A DNA stretch of 9,125 bases from Rhodospirillaceae bacterium (GCA_028819955.1 JAPPKP010000321.1:1-9125), one strand, 5' to 3'; counted from the first letter of the stretch, positions 1 to 8,365 are shown. Program-made: numbers and translations. The notes: generated by a model from the sequence alone, not told the origin.

Positions 1-2
1 AC

Positions 3-902
3 GGCCGCCGCGCCGCGCTCGCCAAGCTGCTGCCGGCGCAGCGCAGCGATTTCGCCGCGCTCTTCCGCATTATGGCGGGCCTGCCGGTGACGATCCGCCT
101 GCTCGACCCTCCGCTGCACGAGTTCCTGCCCCGCACCGATGCCGAGATCGCGGGCGTCGCCCAGGCCGCCGGCGTCACGTTCGAGGCCCTGCGCGCCCGC
201 ATCGCGCAGCTTCACGAGATCAACCCCATGCTGGGGCACCGCGGCTGCCGCCTGGGCATCTCGTACCCCGAGATCTACGAGATGCAGGCGCGCGCCATCT
301 TCGAGGCGGCCGCCGAGGCCGGCGGCGAGCGTCCGGTCGAGCTCGAAATCATGATCCCGTTGGTGGCGACCGGACGCGAGCTCGACATCCTCAAGGCCGC
401 GATCGAGCACGTGCACGGTGACGTGGAGGCGGAGACCGGCGCTGCCATCGCCTACGCCATCGGCACCATGATTGAGCTGCCGCGTGCCGCGCTCCGTGCC
501 GCCGAGATCGCCGAGAGCGCGTCCTTCTTCAGCTTCGGCACCAACGACCTGACCCAGACGACCTTCGGCATCTCGCGCGACGATGCGCCGAGCTTCGTCG
601 GCGACTACGAGCGTGCTGGCGTTCTGCCGCGCGATCCCTTTGCGAGCCTAGACCGCGAGGGTGTCGGCGAGCTGGTCCGGATCGCTGTCGAGCGCGGCCG
701 GGCAACCCGCCCCGATCTCAAGCTCGGCATCTGCGGTGAGCACGGCGGCGAACCGGATTCCATCGCCTTCTTCGAGGAGGTGGGCCTCGACTACGTCTCC
801 TGCTCGCCCTACCGCGTGCCGGTGGCGCGCCTCGCTGCGGCCCAGGCCGCCATCTCGCGCGGGGAGGAAGCGAGCGGGCTCAAGGAAGATCGGGCGGGAT
901 AA
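3..902 (+). CDS. ppdK: Pyruvate, phosphate dikinase, C-terminal part (5' end outside the window)
   Basis: This is the PEP/pyruvate-binding TIM-barrel domain of pyruvate, phosphate dikinase, a cytoplasmic enzyme that interconverts pyruvate + ATP + Pi and PEP + AMP + PPi. The frame is open from base 3, and 299 residues are visible. The full enzyme is usually near 880-900 residues, so about two thirds lies upstream. Residues read through the in-frame ATG at 72 (LPVTIRLLDPPLHEFLP runs across it), so that ATG is not the true start. Family marks in order are LGHRGCRLGI (235-264), GTMIELPRAA (462-491), GTNDLTQ (537-557) and GICGEHGG, whose Cys codon at 732-734 is the proton-donor cysteine of the family. 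The RLLDPPLHEFLP, TNDLTQTTFGISRDD and YVSCSPYRVPVARLA blocks favour PPDK over PEP synthase or PTS enzyme I. It ends with TAA inside the 3' end of the convergent ygfZ gene. The missing N-terminal ATP-grasp and phosphohistidine domains cannot be judged here. Confidence 0.96.
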   Translation, partial: GRRAALAKLLPAQRSDFAALFRIMAGLPVTIRLLDPPLHEFLPRTDAEIAGVAQAAGVTFEALRARIAQLHEINPMLGHRGCRLGISYPEIYEMQARAIFEAAAEAGGERPVELEIMIPLVATGRELDILKAAIEHVHGDVEAETGAAIAYAIGTMIELPRAALRAAEIAESASFFSFGTNDLTQTTFGISRDDAPSFVGDYERAGVLPRDPFASLDREGVGELVRIAVERGRATRPDLKLGICGEHGGEPDSIAFFEEVGLDYVSCSPYRVPVARLAAAQAAISRGEEASGLKEDRAG

Positions 903-1770
903 CCCGCGCCTCGCCGGCGGTGAGCGGCTCTCCCGCCTCCGTGGCGGCGGCGATTCTCTCCAGCCGCAGCACCGCGAGCGCGGCGTCGTCCAGCCCTGAG
1001 CGGATCTCGCCCACCTCCCGCTCGCCCGCCATGATCGGCGTGCCGGCCGGCGGCAGCGGCCCTTCCAGCGCAACCGGCGCAAGCCGCCGGCGCACCAGGC
1101 CGCGATGCTTGGTGCGCGCCGTCAGCTCCTGGCCGACGTAGCAGCCCTTCTCGAAGTCGACGCCGTTGAGCGCCTCGAAGCCGCACTCCATCAGTGTCGC
1201 CCGGCCGACCTCCATGTCGCGGCTGCCGTCGGGCGCGCCGTGGGCGATGCGGTGGCGCTCGTAGTCGGCGGGGTTGCCGCGGGCGAAGCCCGCCCGCTCC
1301 AGGGCTGCGAGGTCCGCGCCACGCGGCAAGACCGCACGAAGTCCGAGCGCCGCGCCCCTGGGATCGCGCATGACGGTGCCGCCTTCGCAGGGTGCTGCGC
1401 CGCCTTCTCCCGGTGCCAGGTCGAACGCACCGCCGTCGTCCCCGCCGCCAAAGAGCGCCACCACCTGATAGTCCTCGGTCGCGTCGGCAAGCTCGATGTC
1501 CGCACGCAGTCTGTAGGCCACCAGCCGCCCCCCGAGGTCGCCAACGCGCGGCCCCTCGCAGTCGAGCAGATAGCCTTCCCCCCGCCGCAGCACGAAGAAA
1601 TCGTGCAGGAACTTGCCCTGGGGCGTCAGCAGCGCCGCGTAGATGCCGCGCGAATCGGTCACGCGCTCGATGTCGTTGGAGATCAGCCCCTGGAGGAAGG
1701 GGCCGGCCTCGGGCCCGTCCACGGAGACCACGCCGCGGTCGTCCAGCGAAACATAGAGAGGGGTGCTCAT
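880..1770 (-). CDS. ygfZ: YgfZ/GcvT-family folate-binding protein (iron-sulfur cluster maintenance)
   Basis: The protein has 296 residues from the chosen ATG. The decisive mark is KGCYVGQE at residues 208-215, followed by LTARTKHRG. This is the YgfZ signature with its conserved cysteine (Cys210), which ordinary GcvT aminomethyltransferases lack. The N-terminal half (DRGVVSVDGPEAGPFLQGLISNDI, residues 11-34, cited here as the start of the GcvT-like domain) and QGKFLHDFFV (51-60) also fit. In Escherichia coli, YgfZ binds tetrahydrofolate and helps keep certain Fe-S enzymes active, including the tRNA thiolation enzyme MiaB. It does not cleave glycine. I chose the ATG at 1768-1770 because the family fold begins there. 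A longer TTG start at 1812 would sit on the putative -10 box. The nearest Shine-Dalgarno-like GGAAGG (1786-1791) is 15 nt away, which is far, so translation may be modest. The 3' end overlaps ppdK by 23 bp, and tRNA-Cys lies upstream on the same strand. Confidence 0.93.
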   Translation of the reverse strand: MSTPLYVSLDDRGVVSVDGPEAGPFLQGLISNDIERVTDSRGIYAALLTPQGKFLHDFFVLRRGEGYLLDCEGPRVGDLGGRLVAYRLRADIELADATEDYQVVALFGGGDDGGAFDLAPGEGGAAPCEGGTVMRDPRGAALGLRAVLPRGADLAALERAGFARGNPADYERHRIAHGAPDGSRDMEVGRATLMECGFEALNGVDFEKGCYVGQELTARTKHRGLVRRRLAPVALEGPLPPAGTPIMAGEREVGEIRSGLDDAALAVLRLERIAAATEAGEPLTAGEARVIPPDLP

Positions 1771-1814
1771 CGTCGAGAGTCGGGGCCTTCCGCGGACCGT
1801 CAAAACCAGCAACC

Positions 1815-1820
1815 ACTATA
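1815..1820 (-). promoter_or_regulatory. Possible -10 box for ygfZ
   Basis: TATAGT read on the minus strand matches the sigma70 -10 consensus at five of six positions and lies 44 bp upstream of the ygfZ ATG. No acceptable -35 hexamer is found 16-18 bp further upstream (the 17-bp position reads TCGTCG), and there is no TG extension. If real, it is a weak or activator-dependent promoter. ygfZ could instead be transcribed by read-through from tRNA-Cys. Confidence 0.3.
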
Positions 1821-1834
1821 GTCCCGCCCGGCGC

Positions 1835-1854
1835 CGACGACGATTGCGTCGTCG
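1835..1854. repeat. Perfect 7-bp inverted repeat with 6-bp spacer, upstream of ygfZ
   Basis: The arms CGACGAC (1835-1841) and GTCGTCG (1848-1854) are exact reverse complements around GATTGC. The repeat sits between the 3' end of tRNA-Cys and the putative ygfZ -10 box, overlapping where a -35 box would be. It could be an operator half-site pair or an RNA hairpin in a read-through transcript. No T-tract follows on either strand, so an intrinsic terminator is unlikely. In GC-rich DNA such a repeat can also arise by chance. Confidence 0.35.
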
Positions 1855-1876
1855 CTCCGGTTGCGGGTCCAAGGAT

Positions 1877-1895
1877 GCCGCCACGCGGGGGCGGC
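1877..1895 (-). repeat. GC-rich hairpin downstream of tRNA-Cys (possible terminator or processing stem)
   Basis: GCCGCC (1877-1882) and GGCGGC (1890-1895) form a perfect 6-bp GC stem with a 7-nt loop, starting 33 nt past the 3' end of tRNA-Cys in its direction of transcription. After the hairpin the minus strand reads ATCCTTGG, which has only two adjacent T residues, so it is not a classic Rho-independent terminator. It may slow polymerase or shield the tRNA precursor 3' end, or it may be incidental. Confidence 0.3.
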
Positions 1896-1927
1896 GCTGG
1901 GGCATGAGCGCCAGTTCACGGCGACGC

Positions 1928-2001
1928 TGGAGGCCGAGGCCGGAATCGAACCGGCGTACACGGATTTGCAGTCCGCTGCATAGCCACTCTGCCACCCGGC
2001 C
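1928..2001 (-). tRNA. tRNA-Cys (anticodon GCA)
   Basis: The 74-nt cloverleaf is complete, including an encoded CCA end. The acceptor stem pairs GGCCGGG with CTCGGCC (one G-U). The D stem is GCA/TGC. The anticodon stem GCGGA/TCCGT carries loop CTGCAAA with anticodon GCA (complement at 1967-1969). The T arm is GCCGG-TTCGAAT-CCGGC. The discriminator base is U73, a cysteine identity element for cysteinyl-tRNA synthetase together with the GCA anticodon. Layout and length match E. coli tRNA-Cys arm for arm. It is transcribed toward ygfZ, with a good promoter just upstream. Confidence 0.97.
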
Positions 2002-2027
2002 TCAGGCGCACGTCAGCGTCCGCGTCT

Positions 2028-2057
2028 CAATTAGGCGCCGTGTACCGCCAGGGTCAA
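2028..2057 (-). promoter_or_regulatory. Sigma70-like promoter for tRNA-Cys
   Basis: On the minus strand TTGACC (2052-2057) serves as -35 and TAATTG (2028-2033) as -10, separated by 18 bp. Transcription would start near 2021, leaving a leader of about 20 nt before the tRNA 5' end at 2001, normal for a tRNA precursor trimmed by RNase P. It is the best promoter-like match in this intergenic region. The -35 box is one arm of the inverted repeat at 2051-2070. Confidence 0.65.
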
Positions 2058-2070
2058 CCGTCTTTGACCC
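2051..2070. repeat. Perfect inverted repeat GGGTCAA-N6-TTGACCC over the tRNA-Cys -35 box
   Basis: GGGTCAA (2051-2057) and TTGACCC (2064-2070) are exact reverse complements around CCGTCT. The left arm contains the -35 hexamer of the tRNA-Cys promoter. The right arm presents the same TTGACC hexamer on the plus strand, pointing toward the cyclophilin gene, but no good -10 box follows it at 16-18 bp. A protein bound here would block or modify the tRNA promoter. No regulator can be named from the sequence. Confidence 0.45.
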
Positions 2071-2177
2071 CGAATTTCCGCCACGGTGACAGTTCATATC
2101 GGTGCGCATCTGTCCTTTCCGGACTCGGCGTGTAGACTGCGCGCCGGCACGCACCATCACGATTCGGGAGCAAGGCC
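2071..2177. other. Non-coding leader region before the cyclophilin gene
   Basis: No gene is seen here. On the plus strand, TAGACT (2133-2138) is a weak -10 candidate (four of six consensus positions) without a recognisable -35 box. GGGAG at 2166-2170 is a good ribosome binding site 7 nt before the TTG start at 2178 and is the main reason for choosing that start. The 3' part of the region (2138-2165) shows no clear terminator or riboswitch. Confidence 0.4.
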
Positions 2178-2792
2178 TTGTTCAAATCCAAATTGCGGCG
2201 GCTCTCGGTCTTTCTCGCGCTTGCCGTCGCGGCGGGGAGCATGATGACTGACCAGACCGAGACCCAAGCCGACGAGGGCGCAAACCCCGTCGTCACCTTT
2301 GAGACCTCACACGGCTCGTTCGCCGTTGCGCTGGAGCCCGAAGCCGCGCCCAAGACGGTCGAGAACTTCCTCGCCTACGTCGGGGCAGGGCATTACGACG
2401 GGACAATCTTCCACCGCGTCATTGCGGGCTTCATGATCCAGGGCGGTGGCTACGACGTGCGCTACCAGCAGCTTTCGACCCGCGCGCCCATCGAGAACGA
2501 GGCGCCTAACGCGCCTGGCAACGATCGGGGCACGATCGCCATGGCGCGCACGTCCGATCCCCACTCCGCCACGGCTCAGTTCTTCATCAACGTGGTCGAC
2601 AACGACTTCCTCAACCATCGCGGCAAGAACCCGCAGGGTTGGGGCTACGCCGCCTTCGGCCGGGTGGTCGACGGCATGGAAACGGTGGACCGCATCGCCG
2701 CACTGCAGACCGGCCCCGGCGGGCCGTTCCCGAGCGATGTGCCGCAAGAAGCCGTGGTCATCCAGAGAGTGACGGCGGGCGGCGGCTCCTGA
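2178..2792 (+). CDS. Cyclophilin-type peptidyl-prolyl cis-trans isomerase, predicted exported
   Basis: This enzyme speeds cis-trans isomerisation of X-Pro bonds during protein folding (EC 5.2.1.8). It has 204 residues. A basic N-terminus (residues 1-8, with KSKLRR) is followed by a hydrophobic stretch (10-20), which looks like a Sec signal peptide and implies the periplasm. The cyclophilin domain spans about 37-198. It carries FHRVI (78-82) and FMIQGG (85-90), giving active-site Arg80, Phe85 and Gln88, then TIAMART (119-125), ATAQFFINV (131-139) and GWGYAAFG (154-161). These resemble E. coli PpiA and PpiB, and the GWGY block is closer to PpiB. The TTG start is favoured by GGGAG 7 nt upstream and by the signal peptide. 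An internal ATG at 2244 has its own GGGGAG (2234-2239) and would give a form without the signal. It is the first of three same-strand genes, with the next 36 bp downstream. The precise paralogue (ppiA or ppiB) is not certain. Confidence 0.95.
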   Translation: MFKSKLRRLSVFLALAVAAGSMMTDQTETQADEGANPVVTFETSHGSFAVALEPEAAPKTVENFLAYVGAGHYDGTIFHRVIAGFMIQGGGYDVRYQQLSTRAPIENEAPNAPGNDRGTIAMARTSDPHSATAQFFINVVDNDFLNHRGKNPQGWGYAAFGRVVDGMETVDRIAALQTGPGGPFPSDVPQEAVVIQRVTAGGGS

Positions 2793-2828
2793 CCGGCAGG
2801 CGCTGAACCTCGACGAGCGGCCCGAGCG

Positions 2829-4433
2829 ATGAAGGCGGAGCACCAGGCCGACTACATCGTCGTCGGTGCGGGCTCAGCCGGGAGCGTCGTCGCTGCGCGG
2901 CTCTCGGAGGACGGGCGTAACCGGGTGCTGCTGCTGGAAGCGGGCGGCTCGGACCGCCGCCTCGCCATCCTCATGCCGGCGGCAACCATGCTGCTGGCGA
3001 TCACCAACCCACGTTATGACTGGCGCTTCATGGCGGAGCCGGACCCCACTCGCAACGGCCGCGAGGACTACATGCCGCGCGGGAAGGTGCTGGGCGGGAC
3101 CAGCTCGATCAACGCCACCTCGTTCATTCGGGGCGCGCCGGAGGATTACAACGGCTGGGCAGCGCTCGGTTGTCGAGGCTGGGACTTCGACACCGTACTC
3201 CCCTACTTCCGCCGGCTGGAAGATTACGAGAGCGGCGCCAACGAGTACCGGGGCACCGGCGGCCCGCTTTCGGTCTCCCACATCCGCTCGGTGCATCCGC
3301 TCTCCCGCGCCTTGATCGAGAGCTGCGTCAAGGCGGGCATGACGTTCCGGGAGGACATCAACGAGCCGCCGCAGATGGGTGTAGGCTACATGCAGGCCAG
3401 CCAGCGAAGGGGCTGGCGGCACAGCGCGTCTCGCGCGTATCTCTGGCCGGCCAAGAGCCGCAACAACCTGCGCATCGTGACTCACGCGCAGGCGCTGGGC
3501 CTCACCTTCGACGGCACCCGCACCACAGGCGTCGAGTATTTGCGTCGGGGAAAACGCAGGCGCGCAACCGCCTCCAAGGCAGTCGTTCTTTGCGCGGGCA
3601 GCTTCGGCTCGCCGCAGCTTCTGATGCTCTCCGGCGTCGGGCCTGCGGCGCATCTCCGCGAGCACGGTATCGAAGTGCGCCACGATCTCCCCGGCGTCGG
3701 CGAGAACATGCAGGACCACGCCGGGATCAGCCAGACCATGTGGGTCAACCACACGACCTACAACGTGCAGACGGGTCCGCTCAGCGCGCTGGTCTACGGT
3801 GCACAGTGGCTTCTGTCCGGCACCGGGCCTGCGTCCACGCCGATCGCCCAGGTCTGCGGCTACAGACGCTGCGACCCCAGCAAGTCGCGTAGTCACGTGC
3901 AGTATCTCTTCTCGCCGGCCGGCTACGATCTGACCGAAGACGGGCCGGAGGTCTTCGAAAAGCCTGCGATCACGGGTCTCACCAACCTGCACCGGCCTTA
4001 CTCAGCCGGAACGGTGCGTCTCGCCTCGGCCGATCCGCTCAGGCAGCCTGCGATTCAGCCCAACCTCTTCGCCGACGAGCGTGATATCGAGACGCTGATT
4101 CTGGGCTCTCGCTTTTTCCGCACGGTGCTGGAGAGCGAGCCCATCTCGCGCTACATCGTGGGCGAGCACCTGCCCGGCAAAGACGTGCAAAGCGACGACG
4201 AGTGGACCGACTACATCCGTGCCCATGCCATCGGCGTCTATCACCCCGCCGGCACCTGCAAGATGGGGCATGATCCCATGGCGGTGGTGGACGACGGCCT
4301 CAAGGTGCACGGGCTGGAGGGGCTCTACGTCGCCGACGCCTCGATCATGCCGACGGTCGTCAGTGCCAACCTCAACGCCACCTGCATCATGATCGGCGAG
4401 CGCGCGGGGGACCTCATTCCAGCCTCCGCCTGA
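2829..4433 (+). CDS. GMC-family FAD-dependent oxidoreductase (choline/alcohol dehydrogenase-like)
   Basis: A 534-residue flavoenzyme of the glucose-methanol-choline family, which oxidises an alcohol group to a carbonyl. It has the N-terminal FAD-binding GAGSAG (Gly13, Gly15, Gly18) and Glu37 at the end of the second beta strand (LLLEAGG). GMC signature 1 is GKVLGGTSSINATSFIRG (85-102) and signature 2 is GSFGSPQLLMLSGVGP (257-272). The C-terminal catalytic block is YHPAGTCKMG, with His472 as base, then VSANLNATCIMIGERA, with Asn516 as its likely partner. Length is normal for the bacterial BetA-like branch. There is no signal peptide. The start is fixed by the FAD motif directly after it, although only a weak GAG precedes the ATG. 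The substrate cannot be assigned: choline, polyethylene glycol, aliphatic and aromatic alcohols all have enzymes in this family. The ABM gene 37 bp downstream is probably co-transcribed. Confidence 0.95.
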   Translation: MKAEHQADYIVVGAGSAGSVVAARLSEDGRNRVLLLEAGGSDRRLAILMPAATMLLAITNPRYDWRFMAEPDPTRNGREDYMPRGKVLGGTSSINATSFIRGAPEDYNGWAALGCRGWDFDTVLPYFRRLEDYESGANEYRGTGGPLSVSHIRSVHPLSRALIESCVKAGMTFREDINEPPQMGVGYMQASQRRGWRHSASRAYLWPAKSRNNLRIVTHAQALGLTFDGTRTTGVEYLRRGKRRRATASKAVVLCAGSFGSPQLLMLSGVGPAAHLREHGIEVRHDLPGVGENMQDHAGISQTMWVNHTTYNVQTGPLSALVYGAQWLLSGTGPASTPIAQVCGYRRCDPSKSRSHVQYLFSPAGYDLTEDGPEVFEKPAITGLTNLHRPYSAGTVRLASADPLRQPAIQPNLFADERDIETLILGSRFFRTVLESEPISRYIVGEHLPGKDVQSDDEWTDYIRAHAIGVYHPAGTCKMGHDPMAVVDDGLKVHGLEGLYVADASIMPTVVSANLNATCIMIGERAGDLIPASA

Positions 4434-4458
4434 GCGCCAACACGGAACCCGCCGAACC

Positions 4459-4466
4459 AGGGAGGA
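4459..4466 (+). promoter_or_regulatory. Strong ribosome binding site of the ABM-fold gene
   Basis: AGGGAGGA lies 4 nt before the ATG at 4471 and is the best Shine-Dalgarno match in the window. The GMC gene just upstream has a weak one. The small protein may therefore be made in excess over the oxidoreductase from a shared message. Confidence 0.7.
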
Positions 4467-4470
4467 CCCC

Positions 4471-4779
4471 ATGCCCTTCACCGTCGCCGCCACGCTCAGG
4501 ATCAAGAAGAAGCACGTCGCCGAGTTCACTCGGATGGTGAAACGCCACGCCAACAACACCGTGACCAAGGAACCGGGCTGCGTCAGCTTCGAGGTCAGCG
4601 TCGACCGCGACGACCCGCGCCGCTTCATCTTCTACGAGGTCTATGTCGAGGAGGCGAACTTCGACGCCCATTGTGAGACGCCCTGGCTCAAGCGCCAGAT
4701 GGAGCGGACGGCCCACATGATCGACGGCGAAGTGGAGATGGTCGCCTTCGGCCATCGCATCGCCGCACCCAATAAGTAA
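4471..4779 (+). CDS. Small ABM-fold protein (putative quinol monooxygenase family)
   Basis: A 102-residue protein with the size and pattern of the antibiotic biosynthesis monooxygenase (ABM) dimeric alpha/beta-barrel family. There is a first strand with polar helix (residues 1-28), the turn EPGCVSFEVSVDRDDPRRFIFYEVYVEEANFDAH with the typical EPGC and FYEVY strands (34-67), and the helix ETPWLKRQ (69-76) ending the barrel. Some members, such as E. coli YgiN, act on quinols without cofactor. Others are isomerases, heme-degrading enzymes or have no known activity, so catalysis is not proven. It has no signal peptide. Tight placement behind the GMC oxidoreductase suggests it acts on, or protects against, a product of that enzyme or a related aromatic or enediol compound. 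That is inference. Its 3' end faces the 3' end of pccA across 39 bp with no evident terminator. Confidence 0.85.
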   Translation: MPFTVAATLRIKKKHVAEFTRMVKRHANNTVTKEPGCVSFEVSVDRDDPRRFIFYEVYVEEANFDAHCETPWLKRQMERTAHMIDGEVEMVAFGHRIAAPNK

Positions 4780-4818
4780 CGCACCGTCCACTGCCGTCCG
4801 CAGAACGCCGGCCGGGCA

Positions 4819-6816
<1,998 letters not shown>

Positions 6817-6821
6817 CGCAG

Positions 6822-6827
6822 CCTCTC
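6822..6827 (-). promoter_or_regulatory. Ribosome binding site deciding the TTG start of pccA
   Basis: GAGAGG on the minus strand stands 5 nt before the TTG at 6814-6816, in the short gap after the pccB TAA. It supports initiation at TTG rather than at a later codon, which would remove the conserved first strand of the biotin carboxylase domain. Confidence 0.6.
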
Positions 6828-6832
6828 GTGGC

Positions 6833-8365
6833 TTACAGCGGAATGTTCCCGTGCTTCTTCCACGGGTTCTCGAGCCGCTTGTTGCGCAGCGTCTCGAAGG
6901 CGCGCGCGACGCGGGTGCGGGTGTCTTGCGGGCGGATCACGTCGTCGATGAAGCCGCGGCTTGCTGCGACGAACGGGTTGGCGAAGGTGCGGCGGTACTC
7001 CTCGGTCTTCGCGTCCACGGCGGCGGGGTCGTCCAGCGAGCCGCGGAAGATAATTTCCACCGCGCCCTTGGGCCCCATGACCGCGATCTCGGCCGTCGGC
7101 CACGCGTAATTCAGATCGCCGCGCAGGTGCTTGGACGCCATCACGTCGTAGGCGCCGCCATAGGCCTTGCGCGTAATCACGGTAACCTTGGGCACCGTCG
7201 CTTCGGCGTAGGCGTAGAGCAGCTTGGAGCCGTGGGTGATGATACCGCCGTATTCCTGGTCGGTGCCGGGCAAGAAGCCGGGCACATCGACAAAGGTGAG
7301 CAGCGGGATATTGAAGCAGTCGCAGAAGCGGACGAAACGCCCCGCCTTGCGGGAGGACGCGATGTCGAGGCAACCGGCGAGCACGGTTGGCTGGTTTGCG
7401 ACGATACCGATGGTGCTGCCCGCGATGCGGCCGAAGCCGGTGACGATGTTCTGAGCGTATGTCGGCTTCAGCTCGAAGAAGTCGCCCTCGTCGACCACCT
7501 TCACGATCAGTTCCTTCATGTCGTAGGGCTGGTTGGGATTGGCCGGCACCAGCCTGTCGAGGGAGGGTTCCACGCGGGTCGCGGGGTCCGTGGTCGGCCA
7601 AGCGGGCGGCTGCTCACGGTTGTTGGCGGGCAGAAAGTCGACGAAGCGCCGGGTCTCGGCCAGCGCCTCGACATCGTTGTCGAATGACTGGTCGGCAACG
7701 CCCGAGCGGCCGGTGTGCGTGCCCGCGCCGCCCAGCTCCTCGTGGGTCACCACCTCGTGGGTGACGGTCTTCACCACGTCCGGACCGGTCACGAACATGT
7801 AGGCGCTGTCCGCCACCATGAAGATCGCATCGGTCATGGCGGGCGAATAGACCGCGCCCCCGGCACAGGGGCCCATGATGACCGAGACTTGGGGCACCAC
7901 GCCTGAGGCCAGCACGTTGCGCTGGAACACTTCGGCGTAGCCCGCGAGCGAGGCCACACCTTCGTGAATGCGCGCACCGCCGGAATCGTTGAGCCCCACT
8001 ACCGGCGCGCCGACCCGCATGGCGTGGTCCATGATCTTGCAGATCTTCTCCGCGTGCGCCTCGCTCAGCGAGCCGCCGAAGACGGTAAAGTCCTGACTGA
8101 AGACGAAGACCAATCGCCCGTTGATCGTGCCGCGCCCGGTAACGACGCCATCGCCCGGCACGCGCTGCTCGGCCATGCCGAAGTCCGACGAGCGGTGCTC
8201 GACGAACATGTCGTATTCCTCGAACGAGCCGTCGTCGAGCAGCAATTCCAGGCGCTCGCGGGCGGTGAGCTTGCCCTTGGCGTGCTGCCGCTTGATCCGC
8301 GCCTCGCCGCCGCCCAACCGGGCGCGGGCGCGGCGCTCTTCGAGCGTGTGCTGGATGTCGTCCAT
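6833..8365 (-). CDS. pccB: Propionyl-CoA carboxylase beta subunit (carboxyltransferase)
   Basis: A 510-residue crotonase-fold carboxyltransferase that moves CO2 from carboxybiotin to propionyl-CoA, giving methylmalonyl-CoA. The two halves typical of the family are present. In the N-half, [13 protein letters not shown] (125-137) and the oxyanion-hole segment [12 protein letters not shown] (165-176) are followed by [21 protein letters not shown] (194-214), a PccB hallmark. In the C-half are [12 protein letters not shown] (360-371) and AYGGAYDVM (401-409). Asp407 in the last motif corresponds to Asp422 of Streptomyces coelicolor PccB, reported to favour propionyl-CoA; the acetyl-CoA-accepting homologue has Ile there. 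The ATG is preceded by AAGGGAGG (8368-8375), 2 nt away. pccA follows 16 bp later. The 105 bp to creatinase upstream leaves room for a separate promoter, though none is convincing. Confidence 0.96.
   Translation of the reverse strand: MDDIQHTLEERRARARLGGGEARIKRQHAKGKLTARERLELLLDDGSFEEYDMFVEHRSSDFGMAEQRVPGDGVVTGRGTINGRLVFVFSQDFTVFGGSLSEAHAEKICKIMDHAMRVGAPVVGLNDSGGARIHEGVASLAGYAEVFQRNVLASGVVPQVSVIMGPCAGGAVYSPAMTDAIFMVADSAYMFVTGPDVVKTVTHEVVTHEELGGAGTHTGRSGVADQSFDNDVEALAETRRFVDFLPANNREQPPAWPTTDPATRVEPSLDRLVPANPNQPYDMKELIVKVVDEGDFFELKPTYAQNIVTGFGRIAGSTIGIVANQPTVLAGCLDIASSRKAGRFVRFCDCFNIPLLTFVDVPGFLPGTDQEYGGIITHGSKLLYAYAEATVPKVTVITRKAYGGAYDVMASKHLRGDLNYAWPTAEIAVMGPKGAVEIIFRGSLDDPAAVDAKTEEYRRTFANPFVAASRGFIDDVIRPQDTRTRVARAFETLRNKRLENPWKKHGNIPL

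Noticed and set aside
809..1816. A 335-codon minus-strand frame overlapping ygfZ
   Set aside because: It is a shifted frame of the same strand as ygfZ, with an Arg/Gly/Ala-rich translation and no motif, while the ygfZ frame carries the family signature.
1928..2001. tRNA-Cys as an integration site for a mobile element
   Set aside because: The tRNA is intact, no integrase lies nearby, and no repeated copy of its 3' end was noticed in the window.
2064..2100. A plus-strand promoter for the cyclophilin gene using the right arm TTGACC as -35
   Set aside because: At 16-18 bp spacing the -10 position reads TGACAG or GACAGT, too poor to support a call.
4780..4818. A bidirectional terminator between the ABM gene and pccA
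   Set aside because: Only short GC palindromes such as GCCGGC are present, with no stable stem plus T-tract on either strand.
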